From: CAYSRJ01 sp964521865
GTDB lineage: Bacteria > Spirochaetota > B62-G9 > DRHN01
Direction of reading: 5' to 3'
DNA: 64,000 nt
NCBI GenBank assembly: GCA_964521865.1
Contig: CAZFTJ010000005.1
Coordinates: forward strand, 1-64,000
Within the stretch, counting starts at the first letter, position 1; each line of letters starts with the position of its first letter. The notes beneath the pieces were generated by a model that searched no databases, had not been told where the DNA came from, and worked only from the letters and a program-made list of their open reading frames with translations. Positions 7,714 through 17,159 of the stretch are shown here, piece after piece. Position numbers and translations under genes: made by a program.

Positions 7714-8802
7714 TCAACTTAACTTTTCAGGCGGATATTTCTTAACTGGATCGTCGATTGGTGTTATTATGACTTTTATCGAATTATACTTTGCTTTACT
7801 GTTTGAAACTTCAAACGCTTCCTTTATTTTTTCTAATGGAAAACAGTGAGTGATAATTTCATTTGCTTTTAACTGTTTAGACGATAATAGATCAATTGCA
7901 CTTTGAAATTCTGATTCACCTTCCCAATTCCCATATCCGGTACTCCAAAGAAGATCGATCTGTTTCTCCATACCGGTTTGTAAAGGTACCAACCCTTTAT
8001 TAAAAAATTCACCCATAATACCAATAATACCATCGAGCGCAACTATATTAAATGCAATATCGAGTGTATCAGCCTGACCGCCAACTGCTTCGATTACAAC
8101 ATCGGCACCTTTTCCTGAAGTTAATTTATTTATTTCTTTTACAGCCTCCTGCTTACTAATATTTATAATTTCATCAGCATCAGCTATTTCAAGTGCTTTC
8201 TTTAATACCTCTTCCCTCCTCCCAATTACAATTATTTTACTATTGCTCCGTAATTTAAAAATCTGAGCTGTGGATAATGCTATTGGACCGGTCCCTATTA
8301 CAACAACATATTCATTAAACCCCTTACCGACTCTATTATAACAATGTACTCCACATCCATATACGTCTGCAAGAGAGGCTACGTTAAAATCAAGATTATC
8401 CAAAATTTTATATGCATTTTTTTCAGGAACAGTCACATATTCTGCGAATCCGCCATTATACCATATTCCAATATGTTTGACAGAAGGGCATAATTGAAAG
8501 GTTCCTTTCAAACACGCATAGCATTTACCGCACGTAATCTGAGGTTGAACAGTGACTCTGTCCCCTTCACGGATATTTTTTACTAATTTTCCCACGGATA
8601 CTACTTCACCTGCCAATTCATGCCCGAGTATAACAGGGGCTGCCTCAGGAAACCATAGTTTCCCACTCCTCCAGCCATGAAGGTCACTTCCGCATATACC
8701 GGCCGATTTTACTCTTATTTTAACTTCACCGATTTTCGGTGTTGGTTCAGGGACTTCCTTAATTTCTACTGTTCTACCATCTAAAAAAACAGCTGCTTTC
8801 AT
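7714..8802 (-). CDS. Zinc-dependent medium-chain dehydrogenase (sorbitol/threonine dehydrogenase type)
   Basis: 362 residues, usual length for the family. The catalytic zinc site is GICGSDLHGW (about 36-45) and GHELAGEV (about 60-67). The structural zinc cysteines follow as CGKCYACLKGTFQLC (about 96-110). A Rossmann NAD(P) site is at VVIGTGPIALSTAQ (about 167-180). It should oxidise a secondary alcohol of a polyol, sugar or cyclitol in the cytoplasm. It is the final catabolic enzyme of the operon, 13 bases after the MocA-type gene. Substrate unknown; together with the aminotransferase and MocA enzyme it suggests keto-sugar or inosose chemistry. Confidence 0.88.
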   Translation of the reverse strand: MKAAVFLDGRTVEIKEVPEPTPKIGEVKIRVKSAGICGSDLHGWRSGKLWFPEAAPVILGHELAGEVVSVGKLVKNIREGDRVTVQPQITCGKCYACLKGTFQLCPSVKHIGIWYNGGFAEYVTVPEKNAYKILDNLDFNVASLADVYGCGVHCYNRVGKGFNEYVVVIGTGPIALSTAQIFKLRSNSKIIVIGRREEVLKKALEIADADEIINISKQEAVKEINKLTSGKGADVVIEAVGGQADTLDIAFNIVALDGIIGIMGEFFNKGLVPLQTGMEKQIDLLWSTGYGNWEGESEFQSAIDLLSSKQLKANEIITHCFPLEKIKEAFEVSNSKAKYNSIKVIITPIDDPVKKYPPEKLS

Positions 8803-8815
8803 TTTCTCAACACCC

Positions 8816-9949
8816 TCAGCTATAAAGATTAACAGACTTTCTCTCGAGCCATGAAAACATCATTGCTTCACAGACTTTATGCACAGGCAAAATAAGCTCC
8901 GCACTGGTGACGGATTTATAAGCAGTACATCGGATTGTCCGTACGAAAGACTCATGCTCATTTTCAAAACACCAAGAAGGTTCGAGTAATTGTTTAATTA
9001 TATCACCGGTTTGAAAATCATTTTGAATTACAACAGCCGATTTATTTCTGAGCAATGTCGGGTTCCAACAAACCTTTATGCTTCCTGTATCGCTCCTCAT
9101 TTCAAGACTCATGCCTGTAATGTCAAAATTGAGAAACGCAATATTATAAACAACTCTTGCCGATGGAAATCTTAAAACCGATAGTATTCTTAATGTATGA
9201 AAATCATCCGAATCATTATGCATCCTGTATACATCTGTATAAATAATCTCTTCAGGTTCACCTAAAAATAGCCTTAAAAGATCTATAGTATGTGATCCAC
9301 AATCCATTAAAAATTCATACGCAAAGCTAATCAATGATCCTTCACACCATGCTGGTCGCCTCATTTTTATTTCAGGAACTGGCTCATCGGTTATGATCAT
9401 GTGCTTTAAAGCACCTGCTTCCCACCCATGAGCTCCTTCTTCTCCACCGCATATTGCAAAATTTACTTCACCAATTTCCCCATTTTTCACTTTTTGTAAT
9501 GCAAAATCTGTCCCCCTGTCATAACGCCACATATAGCCAACAACAAGCTTTAGGTTGTATTTGGCAGCTTCCTTAACCATGGCTTTTGAATCATCATAAC
9601 TCATTGTCATCGGTTTTTCTATGAGCACATGCTTGCCTCTTCTTAAAGCTTCCATAACTACTTCGTAATGGAGGTCATGATACAACGATACAATTACCGC
9701 TTCTACCTCCGAATCATTAAGTATATCTTCTATTCGTGTGTATATTTTAAGCGCACCGTATCTTTCACCTACCATATGTGCTAACTTTGGCTTAATATCA
9801 CATACCGCTTGGAGGGTTTCAAATTCTGAGAATTGTATAATCGGTAAATGCGCTCCCTGTGCAATCGCCCCGCATCCTATGACACCTACTCGGAGAGGTT
9901 CGGCTTTTATCAATGAATCATTTTCACTGATATAAATACTTTTATCCAT
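8816..9949 (-). CDS. Gfo/Idh/MocA family oxidoreductase
   Basis: 377 residues from the ATG at 9949, preceded by AAGGGG; a start 18 bases upstream is possible. The N-terminal dinucleotide site is RVGVIGCGAIAQGAHLP (about 19-35) and the conserved family motif is EKPMT near residue 116. It is followed by the alpha/beta substrate domain. Family members oxidise or reduce sugar or cyclitol hydroxyls with NAD(P); MocA itself acts in rhizopine (methyl-scyllo-inosamine) breakdown. Here it sits between the ABC permeases and the zinc dehydrogenase in one minus-strand operon. The precise substrate cannot be told from sequence. Confidence 0.88.
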   Translation of the reverse strand: MDKSIYISENDSLIKAEPLRVGVIGCGAIAQGAHLPIIQFSEFETLQAVCDIKPKLAHMVGERYGALKIYTRIEDILNDSEVEAVIVSLYHDLHYEVVMEALRRGKHVLIEKPMTMSYDDSKAMVKEAAKYNLKLVVGYMWRYDRGTDFALQKVKNGEIGEVNFAICGGEEGAHGWEAGALKHMIITDEPVPEIKMRRPAWCEGSLISFAYEFLMDCGSHTIDLLRLFLGEPEEIIYTDVYRMHNDSDDFHTLRILSVLRFPSARVVYNIAFLNFDITGMSLEMRSDTGSIKVCWNPTLLRNKSAVVIQNDFQTGDIIKQLLEPSWCFENEHESFVRTIRCTAYKSVTSAELILPVHKVCEAMMFSWLERKSVNLYS

Positions 9950-9986
9950 CAACGACCCCTTAATCAATAATTTATTGTTAAACCGA

Positions 9987-10823
9987 TTAGCCTTTTACTG
10001 CTCCAAAGGTAAGACCTCTAACCAAATTATTGAGAACGAGAAATGTAAAAATTATAATGGGAAGTGTTTGAAATACCGCTATGCTGCTTACCACCCCCCA
10101 AAGAGTGCCAGATTTTATAATTAGTAGAGGTACAGTCACAGTAAGAGTTCTCGTATTATCTGCAGTAAGAACTAACACATAGAGAAGATCATTCCACGAA
10201 AAAATGAAAGAAAATATTGAAACAGTTACCATTCCGGGTGTAACCAAAGGAAGACTAATGCACCAAAAAGCCTTAAATTGACTCGCTCCATCGACTTTAG
10301 CCGATTCTTCCAGGGACGGGGGAAGTTCATCAAAAAAACCTTTCATAAGCCATGTACACAGCACTACATTGTATGCTGCATGTGCCAGGATTATACCGAG
10401 GTATCTGTCGATAAGATTCAATTTGCTGTACATGATGTACATAGGTACGGCAAGAGTTATCGGGGGTACCATGGTAGTCGCCAATATATACAGGAGAAGA
10501 TATTTTTTCCCCAAATATTTAAAGCGGGAAAAACCATATGCAGCAGGTATACCGATAGTGAGAGCTATTAAAGTACTTCCCGATGCAATGACGAGTGAAT
10601 TTTTCAAATACTTTAACGCCTTGTATCGTTTAATTGCCATTGAATAATGCTCAAAGGTCGGGTGAAAAATTTTTAAAGGCTTATTTGAAAACATATCAAG
10701 TCGAGGTTTAAAGCTATTCGATATTGTCCATAGATATGGTAAAATACAAATGAGTATTACAAGTAACATAAGAATTAAAAATAAAGTTCTTTTAATGCCA
10801 TATTTTCTCATATAAATTTTCAT
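9987..10823 (-). CDS. Sugar ABC transporter permease (MalG/UgpE type)
   Basis: 278 residues with six predicted membrane helices. The cytoplasmic EAA loop is EESAKVDGASQFKAFWCISLPLV split over about 174-198, which docks to the ATPase. It overlaps the upstream permease by four bases (ATGA), a sign of translational coupling. It forms the carbohydrate-uptake-1 type channel with the preceding MalF-type subunit. No ATP-binding subunit is encoded in the cluster, so a shared MsmK/UgpC-type ATPase from elsewhere must serve it (inference). Confidence 0.9.
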   Translation of the reverse strand: MKIYMRKYGIKRTLFLILMLLVILICILPYLWTISNSFKPRLDMFSNKPLKIFHPTFEHYSMAIKRYKALKYLKNSLVIASGSTLIALTIGIPAAYGFSRFKYLGKKYLLLYILATTMVPPITLAVPMYIMYSKLNLIDRYLGIILAHAAYNVVLCTWLMKGFFDELPPSLEESAKVDGASQFKAFWCISLPLVTPGMVTVSIFSFIFSWNDLLYVLVLTADNTRTLTVTVPLLIIKSGTLWGVVSSIAVFQTLPIIIFTFLVLNNLVRGLTFGAVKG

Positions 10824-11731
10824 TCTCGTGCTTTTTTTTCATAGTGGTTCCACAGAATAAAGATGAAAGATGCAGTGATAAACATAATAGCAACGATAAA
10901 GACAGCAGGCGCGGTACCATATCCAAGATTCCAGTACATAAAATTAAGCCGATAAATATATAAGTTTACCACTTCAGTTTTGCCACCAGGCCCTCCAAAT
11001 GTAAGAATATATACAATGTCAAAAATTTTTATCGCATCAATAAGTCGAAATATAAACCCAACTATCAATAAGGGCTTCAGCATTGGAATGGTAATTTTTC
11101 TGAATAGCTGAAAACCACTTGCACCATCAATTCTTGCAGCCTCAAAGGGTTCTTCCGGCAGGGATAAGAGACCTGATAAAAATACAAGACCCAAAAACGG
11201 AGTCCATTCCCATATATCGACAAGCACTATTACCGCAAAGGCAGTCAATGGATTAGAAAGTGCTGTCGTATCCGAAGTTAATAATCCCAACTTCCTCAAG
11301 CAAATATCTAGAATACCGTACTGTGGATAGAACATAAACCTCCATACAAGTCCTACCACAACTGGAGCCAACATTGTTGGAATAATGAATAACGAAAGCA
11401 CAACTCTTCTGAATGGAATATGTTGATTGAAGAGAACTGCAATCAACAACCCTAATATCATTTCAACCCCGACTACAATTACAACGAATACCCCCGTAAT
11501 CATCAGACTATATCCAAAAACAGGATCGTCCGTTAAAAGATTTATATAATTTGAAATGCCAACAAACTGACCTTTTTTTTCCGGAACTGCAAGATTATAG
11601 TTTCGAAAGCTATAATTCAGAGCAATACTAAAGGGTATGAGGATAGTGAAACAAAGAAATAATATGATCGGTATAATCCACGTATATTTGCGAAATAATT
11701 TACGTTTTACATATTTATTCCCGGTATCCAT
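10820..11731 (-). CDS. Sugar ABC transporter permease (MalF/UgpA type)
   Basis: 303 residues with a cytoplasmic basic N-terminus and about six membrane helices. The EAA motif EAARIDGASGFQLFRKITIP lies near residue 195. It is the partner of the MalG-type permease that overlaps its 3' end. A hairpin separates it from the binding-protein gene upstream (11748-11784). No strong ribosome site precedes the ATG (only GGA at distance), which fits lower expression than the binding protein. It imports the sugar-like compound recognised by the 11807-13264 protein. Confidence 0.9.
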   Translation of the reverse strand: MDTGNKYVKRKLFRKYTWIIPIILFLCFTILIPFSIALNYSFRNYNLAVPEKKGQFVGISNYINLLTDDPVFGYSLMITGVFVVIVVGVEMILGLLIAVLFNQHIPFRRVVLSLFIIPTMLAPVVVGLVWRFMFYPQYGILDICLRKLGLLTSDTTALSNPLTAFAVIVLVDIWEWTPFLGLVFLSGLLSLPEEPFEAARIDGASGFQLFRKITIPMLKPLLIVGFIFRLIDAIKIFDIVYILTFGGPGGKTEVVNLYIYRLNFMYWNLGYGTAPAVFIVAIMFITASFIFILWNHYEKKARE

Positions 11732-11747
11732 AATTTTTCATTTTTCC

Positions 11748-11784
11748 GAGAGATTATACCATACATTGTATAGTATAATCTCTC
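11748..11784 (-). other. Intercistronic hairpin between binding-protein and permease genes
   Basis: Perfect 12-bp inverted repeat, GAGAGATTATAC and GTATAATCTCTC, around a 13-base spacer that itself can pair (ATACA/TGTAT). No U-run follows on the minus strand, so it is more likely an mRNA-stabilising or processing element than a terminator. Such hairpins after binding-protein genes let the receptor outnumber the channel. Confidence 0.7.
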
Positions 11785-11806
11785 ATAGTATAGGGACGTA
11801 TTTTAT

Positions 11807-13264
11807 TTATCTACCCTCAACGAGCTTCACGGTTCTTGCCTGTGCTTCATCCAGTGCTGTTTTTACAGAGACCATTCCCGCAGCGGCTTTTGAAATAGCT
11901 TCTGCCATTATATCACTGGCCTGTGGTATCCAAGAATATCCAGGTGGAGCAAAAATCTTCCCACTATCGATTATTGCTAAAGTTGCCTTGAACCATGGAT
12001 ATTTCTTTTGTATCTCAGGTAAGGCCATTACTCGTGGATCATGAGTACAGCCGTTCGCATTTTGTACCTCAAGTTGTGCATCATAGGAGTTCAGGTACTG
12101 GATAAGAAGGAATGCCGCTTCTTTATGTCTTGAGCTCTTCCATATCACCCATTGCGCCATATTTGCCGTAACATTGTATTTGCCTGGTGCCTGGATTGGC
12201 GGGACAAAATAACCGTTGAGCCCGGCAACTTTTGAATCTTCAGGATTTTCCATAAATGATATGGTATCCGGAGAGGAATTTTCCATAAACACACGCCCGG
12301 CAGCATACATTGAAAATTTTTCATCCCATGCTGCTTCAAGATAACCCGGTGGACAGTATTTTCTTAGAGAAAGCATATATTCTAATGTATTGACCAATTC
12401 CGGTGAATTCATGGTTGGTTTTCCGTTATCGTCGTTGAACCATCCTCCCATACATACCATAAAGTTCTCCAGCTCGATTGAAGCAGCAGGATGTTGCTTA
12501 TACGCAACTGTTATTCCGTAAAAGTCTTCTGTTAAAATTTTTCCCGATAATTTATCACCCTTTTTTCTTGTAAAAAATTCACACAGATCCGTATATTGCT
12601 GGTAATTCTTCAACGGGTAATAATTATCCGGAGCTAACGGCAATTCATACCCATATTTATTTTTAAATGCGATTCTTTCTTCTTTATTCGCTGCAATATC
12701 TTTTCGGTAAACCATCATCTGTGTATTATTAAAGCAAGGAACTCCATAATACACCCCCTTCCACAAACTTGCGTCATCTACCATAGCTTTGGGGAGCAGC
12801 TTCCAGGGATCATAGGATGGATCCCGAAGATCGGAATTATTCAGGAACTTTTCTATCGGTTCTACCCAATTGTTTTCAACATTCAGACCAAGTTCACGCC
12901 AAGAGACGAGGCTAAAATCATAAATGTGAGTCCCAGCAAGAAAATCTGATTTTGTTTTCGCCTGTCGTTCAGCATAATCTGCATATTCGATATCTACGTT
13001 AATCCCGGTCAACTTCTCGAAGTTTTTAACCGGACCTTCAAAAGCCTGCATTCCTGCCCATGGTTCAAAAATAACTTTGAGGTTTTGGCCCTTGTACGGC
13101 ATTGCCGCTCTCTCAAGAGTCCACTCTTTCACTTCCTGAGTTAATGGTTTGGGTTCTGGAGCTGGTTCCTCTTTTTTACTCCCTGCATAGAGATTTCCAA
13201 TGTAAATTCCAAAACAAACAACTACTGATAACAATAGTGACCGCGTCAACAATTTTCTGTTCAT
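11807..13264 (-). CDS. Extracellular sugar-type ABC substrate-binding protein
   Basis: 485 residues, a large carbohydrate-uptake-1 type binding protein. Residues 1-27 are a signal sequence (basic MNRK then hydrophobic) ending LYA-GSKKEE. There is no lipobox cysteine, so signal peptidase I cleavage is likely. The mature part opens with a charged, proline-rich linker, a style common in spirochaetes. Several aromatic residues (WGWE-, WFND-, WAG-type stretches) suit a glycan or amino-sugar ligand. The gene is followed by the hairpin and the two permeases, and preceded by a normal AGGAGG-like site (minus AAGGAGGATAGCT before the ATG). Ligand unknown. Confidence 0.88.
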   Translation of the reverse strand: MNRKLLTRSLLLSVVVCFGIYIGNLYAGSKKEEPAPEPKPLTQEVKEWTLERAAMPYKGQNLKVIFEPWAGMQAFEGPVKNFEKLTGINVDIEYADYAERQAKTKSDFLAGTHIYDFSLVSWRELGLNVENNWVEPIEKFLNNSDLRDPSYDPWKLLPKAMVDDASLWKGVYYGVPCFNNTQMMVYRKDIAANKEERIAFKNKYGYELPLAPDNYYPLKNYQQYTDLCEFFTRKKGDKLSGKILTEDFYGITVAYKQHPAASIELENFMVCMGGWFNDDNGKPTMNSPELVNTLEYMLSLRKYCPPGYLEAAWDEKFSMYAAGRVFMENSSPDTISFMENPEDSKVAGLNGYFVPPIQAPGKYNVTANMAQWVIWKSSRHKEAAFLLIQYLNSYDAQLEVQNANGCTHDPRVMALPEIQKKYPWFKATLAIIDSGKIFAPPGYSWIPQASDIMAEAISKAAAGMVSVKTALDEAQARTVKLVEGR

Positions 13265-13379
13265 AGCTATCCTCCTTAAAAAATATAAAATTTATTTTAA
13301 AAGTATCATGATGCCCCGACCTGCGTTGATATCCAAATAATTCTATTAAATCTTTGGAGCTCTCAATTTAATGAGTTAG

Positions 13380-14351
13380 TTACTTATTTTTCTTTATTGA
13401 AATAGCCCTATCAATCATACGCTCTATAGTAAATTGTGGACAGTATCCAAGAAAATTTCTCGCCTTTGCAATACTTATCTCATACGGTTCTATATGATCG
13501 ACCCTCGCACTGTCCCATTCTACTCCCAAACCTTTAGCTACTCTTTCAATGACGTCCAGATATCGAAAAGACGACGGTCCTGCAATATTGAATAAATTGT
13601 TTTTTATAGTTGCATGTTTCTCAATTGCAAGAATAATTCCTTCTGCAATGTCTTCAGGATCTGCACAATGATCAACAGCAGACTCACTATTTGCACATAA
13701 AGGGGCAAAGACACCTTTACCATTTGCCAGTTTAGGACCCAGCTTTCTCCTGTCCGCTGGTTTAAGAAATTTTTCCCATAACTCATATTCAAATAGTTTC
13801 AATACTTCCATACCGGCTAACGTCCATGATATTCGCAAGATAATCCATGGAATATCGTATAATCTGCCGTAATTGATACACATTATCTCGCCTAATATTT
13901 TTGTGAGAGCATAAAATCTGCTGGGAAAAATTTCAGTTTCTTCAGTCACTGGTGTTTTAAACTTTTTAAACCCGGTAGAATACACCGCATCTGTGCTCGC
14001 ATAAAGAAAAAGCTTAAGATCCTTCACTTTATTTGCGGCTTCCAAAAGGTTATATGTACCTCTCACAATAATTTCAAATAACCGATCATTCTCCTTCTCA
14101 ATAACTTCGGGCCCAAACATGTCAAAAACAGCAGCAAGATGACAAATAATTTTACATCCGCGTACTAGCTTCTCTAATTCTTGTTTATCTAATAAATCTC
14201 CATACACAAGTTCTAATTTATTATTAATAACTCCTTCAGGTTTATGATGATGAATTAAAGCCTTTACGCTATAGCCCCGTTCTAATAAAGACTTCAGCAC
14301 GAAACGGCCAATACGTCCTGTTCCTCCAGTGAGAAAAATAGATTCTTTCAT
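13380..14351 (-). CDS. NAD-dependent epimerase/dehydratase (extended SDR)
   Basis: 323 residues. The Rossmann motif TGGTGRIGRFV is at about residues 8-18 and the catalytic YALTK at about 147-151 with an upstream serine (LYASTDAVYS). Extended SDRs act on nucleotide-sugars or free sugars as epimerases, dehydratases or reductases. In this cluster it is 74 bases after the MttB-like gene and before the transporter genes. With no nucleotide-sugar synthesis genes nearby, a catabolic oxidoreductase or lactone-forming role is more likely than cell-wall sugar synthesis. Substrate unknown. Confidence 0.85.
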   Translation of the reverse strand: MKESIFLTGGTGRIGRFVLKSLLERGYSVKALIHHHKPEGVINNKLELVYGDLLDKQELEKLVRGCKIICHLAAVFDMFGPEVIEKENDRLFEIIVRGTYNLLEAANKVKDLKLFLYASTDAVYSTGFKKFKTPVTEETEIFPSRFYALTKILGEIMCINYGRLYDIPWIILRISWTLAGMEVLKLFEYELWEKFLKPADRRKLGPKLANGKGVFAPLCANSESAVDHCADPEDIAEGIILAIEKHATIKNNLFNIAGPSSFRYLDVIERVAKGLGVEWDSARVDHIEPYEISIAKARNFLGYCPQFTIERMIDRAISIKKNK

Positions 14352-14424
14352 TGTCCTATCTCTTAACTAGAAGCTATATTTATCCGCAGTATTTCTTGAA
14401 TATTTCTTTACGCATCGATTCACA

Positions 14425-15903
14425 TTATTTATCAACCGGAAAAGGCCTGTATTCCACACCTTCACGTTTATAAATAGCCGCTACTTTTCTTTCCAATTCA
14501 GTAACGATTTTATTGGATAAATGATTTAGTCTGTGCTCTTCGAGTATTTGTCGAACCCTCTCTATTGCCCTCTCCCGAATATCTTTGCACCCGTTCGCTT
14601 CCCATTTCTGGCGAACGGTCCTATCGGATATTGTAGGAAAGTACTGTTCTTCCTTGAAAAATTTTAATGTATGCTCATGCTCTAAAAAATTCCCCCCATG
14701 ACCAATCTCTTGAATTATATCTATGGCAAGTTTTTCCTCTGTTACATGTATTCCCTTTAAAATTCTTTTAACATACCCTGCTATTTCTTCATCTATTACT
14801 ACCTGTTCATAGTTCGCACTTTCACCACTATTGATTAGACCGCCAACAAGAGCAATTTCATCCGCACCTGCCATTGCTGCTAAAAGTACTCCCATCATTT
14901 TTTCATAGCCGGCCTGTTGATCTGGAACCTTCGCATCAGTCTGCCCAACAATAATATTGGATGGAATTTGATAATATTTTGCGAGCTGCGTAAACCCTAC
15001 GCACATGAGCACCTGTTCGGGACACCCGAACACATTTGTAACAGCTCTCATGTCCATAATCCCGGGCCAAGACATATATATAACCGGCGCTCCGGGGTTT
15101 ACCAACTGATTGAGCACTATACCACTCAAGGCCTCAGCATTACCCTGGACAAGAGAACCTGAAAGTGTAACGGGATGCATGGAGCCCGAAAGAGGCATGG
15201 GGAGTATTTCATTCGGAAGCCTTACTTTTGCTGTTTCGATTATAACAATTGCCTCTTTGCTCCAGGTTAGCGCTCTTTGTGGGAGAACAGTCATGTTAAA
15301 AGTTTTTTTCTTACCAATTTCATTACGTCCACCCTCTACAATCTCGACCAAATCGATGAGATCATCCGTTGTTTTTTGATCGAGTCCGTCTCCAGCAGGA
15401 ATAACCTTGCCGTTATTTTTTACCAGAACTTCAAAATATCGAGCATGAAAGACTTCAGCAGGAATGTCCTGAGCCCAGATCATTCCATTGCCTATTTCAA
15501 GATATTCCATAGCATCAGAAAGACGTGCAAAATTTGCAATATCCTGTTCTACCCCTTTTCTAAACCTGCCTTCAAGATCCAGTACATAAGCAGTGGTCGA
15601 TCCCACACCAAAATGAACATCTCTATCACCAAATCGAATGGGAGAATGTCTCCTTTGATCCAAGGGATATCTTGTAAATGAAGGAGGTGCAGAACGAATA
15701 CATGCTTCAACTATACCGGGAGGAAAATACACTGTATTATTATCACCGATAGTCAATCCTGCCTTGCGAAATACTTTCAAAGCGCTTTCACAGTGGAATT
15801 GGATTCCAGTATTTTCTAAAATATCAATAGTAGCGACATGTATACGGTATAACTCGTCGTCGCTCAATATACGAAATGGGGCTTTGGATTGGACTAATAT
15901 CAT
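14425..15903 (-). CDS. MttB-superfamily methyltransferase (COG5598), non-pyrrolysine type
   Basis: 492 residues, normal length for trimethylamine methyltransferase homologues. Family blocks include the N-terminal ILENTGIQFH (about 29-38), the glycine-rich barrel segments, and the C-terminal HGGNFLEHEHTLKFFKEEQY followed by a DRxVRQKWExNG stretch. The frame has no internal amber codon, so it belongs to the non-Pyl branch. Characterised members of that branch (glycine-betaine, proline-betaine, carnitine methyltransferases) move an N-methyl group to a corrinoid protein. No corrinoid protein gene is in the operon. Sitting in a sugar-uptake operon is unusual and suggests a methylated amino sugar or cyclitol as substrate (inference). 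Confidence 0.88.
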   Translation of the reverse strand: MILVQSKAPFRILSDDELYRIHVATIDILENTGIQFHCESALKVFRKAGLTIGDNNTVYFPPGIVEACIRSAPPSFTRYPLDQRRHSPIRFGDRDVHFGVGSTTAYVLDLEGRFRKGVEQDIANFARLSDAMEYLEIGNGMIWAQDIPAEVFHARYFEVLVKNNGKVIPAGDGLDQKTTDDLIDLVEIVEGGRNEIGKKKTFNMTVLPQRALTWSKEAIVIIETAKVRLPNEILPMPLSGSMHPVTLSGSLVQGNAEALSGIVLNQLVNPGAPVIYMSWPGIMDMRAVTNVFGCPEQVLMCVGFTQLAKYYQIPSNIIVGQTDAKVPDQQAGYEKMMGVLLAAMAGADEIALVGGLINSGESANYEQVVIDEEIAGYVKRILKGIHVTEEKLAIDIIQEIGHGGNFLEHEHTLKFFKEEQYFPTISDRTVRQKWEANGCKDIRERAIERVRQILEEHRLNHLSNKIVTELERKVAAIYKREGVEYRPFPVDK

Positions 15904-15962
15904 TCTATGTTCCCATTCATTACCGGTTGATTTTTATCGTGCATTAATACGCGTCTCCAGGT

Positions 15963-17144
15963 TTAATTTCCAAACTTTTCGGCCCATTTATAAAGACGCT
16001 CGCGGTAATATCTAAAATTTTCCCACGAAATCCCACATGGAACCAGATGATCAATAAAAGGAATATATCCTCCCTGCTCCAACATAATGGGCAGCTTTGA
16101 GCGCAACTCCTCGTCAATTGCTTCCTTACCCACAGCGACTTTTCTTTTGTCGATCCCTCCCATCATTTTCAATTGCGGGAATTTTTTCCTGACCGCAACA
16201 ACATTCATCCCCGCCGCAACTTCAAACGGATATAATCCTGTAACACCACAATCGAGCAAAATAGGAATAAGCTCACTGATATTTCCATCTGAATCGACAA
16301 AAATATTTTTCACTCCTTTTGAAATAACCGCATTAATAAATTTTTTATAATACGGCATAAAAAAATCTCTAAACATCTTGGGAGATATCAAGGGTCCATT
16401 CTTGTACGCCATATCCTCCCAGATATGAATGCAGTCGACTTCGATCTCATTTAGTATTGATGTTATGAGCTCTATATAGAAATCAGTGAGATATTCTAAC
16501 ATTGATATAATGAGCTTAGGGTCATCGTAGAATGAATAGAGAAGACGCTCGACACCCATCAGGGCTCTTAAATAACCAAAAAAACCAAAGGGATACCCCC
16601 CTAAAGCAAGAGGATAATCTCTTTGCTTGTACCTTTCGCGTCTATTCCGCCAATCATCGGGAAGTCTTTTCTCTAAATCCGGCTGAAATCGTTTTTTCAG
16701 TTTTACAAAATCGGACAATTCCTTTACAGGATAGAACAAGAATTGCGGTATTGATTTCCCGTCCTTTCTGGTTTTCATACCAACTCCCATCTGGTCGATG
16801 ATTACTATATTTTCTCCTTCGTATCTGAGCACCTTTTCTTCAAACGGCGGCTCCATCCCCAAATTCAATGGGACAGCAACGGTGGGGGAATCAAAGTGAA
16901 AAAATGCCGCTACATCTGTGTCATGAGGCTCTTGTCCTATTTCATTCCATGGATACGCCTCACCAATTACAGTACCATCCCAAAATAGTGAAACGTTCGT
17001 CCACTTATTACTGGATGTAATTTTCGGCAAGCCCTCTTTCCACCATCGATTGTATACGTCCCGCCAGTAACCGAACTCCCACATCATTGTCCTGGTTCCT
17101 GTGGTAAAGTCCATAATGGAAAGAAATCTTTCTCGCGAGTTCAT
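15963..17144 (-). CDS. UroD/MtaA-family protein (COG0407), not heme uroporphyrinogen decarboxylase
   Basis: 393 residues with the uroporphyrinogen-decarboxylase TIM-barrel pattern: MNSRERFLSIMDF at the start and the late strand NIFVDSDGNISELIPILLDC. True corrinoid methyltransferases of this fold (MtaA/MtbA) bind zinc through H-x-C plus a later Cys. Here the H-x-C position reads D-S-D, so the canonical zinc site is absent. It neighbours the MttB-like methyltransferase (59 bases) and the aminotransferase (15 bases) in one operon. A role in accepting or processing the methyl group, or binding the substrate directly, is inference. No heme genes are near. Confidence 0.8.
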   Translation of the reverse strand: MNSRERFLSIMDFTTGTRTMMWEFGYWRDVYNRWWKEGLPKITSSNKWTNVSLFWDGTVIGEAYPWNEIGQEPHDTDVAAFFHFDSPTVAVPLNLGMEPPFEEKVLRYEGENIVIIDQMGVGMKTRKDGKSIPQFLFYPVKELSDFVKLKKRFQPDLEKRLPDDWRNRRERYKQRDYPLALGGYPFGFFGYLRALMGVERLLYSFYDDPKLIISMLEYLTDFYIELITSILNEIEVDCIHIWEDMAYKNGPLISPKMFRDFFMPYYKKFINAVISKGVKNIFVDSDGNISELIPILLDCGVTGLYPFEVAAGMNVVAVRKKFPQLKMMGGIDKRKVAVGKEAIDEELRSKLPIMLEQGGYIPFIDHLVPCGISWENFRYYRERLYKWAEKFGN

Positions 17145-17159
17145 GAGATTCTCTTGCGT

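Noticed and set aside
15963..17144. Heme-pathway uroporphyrinogen decarboxylase
   Set aside because: Located in a catabolic operon, without other heme genes, and diverges from the HemE pattern.
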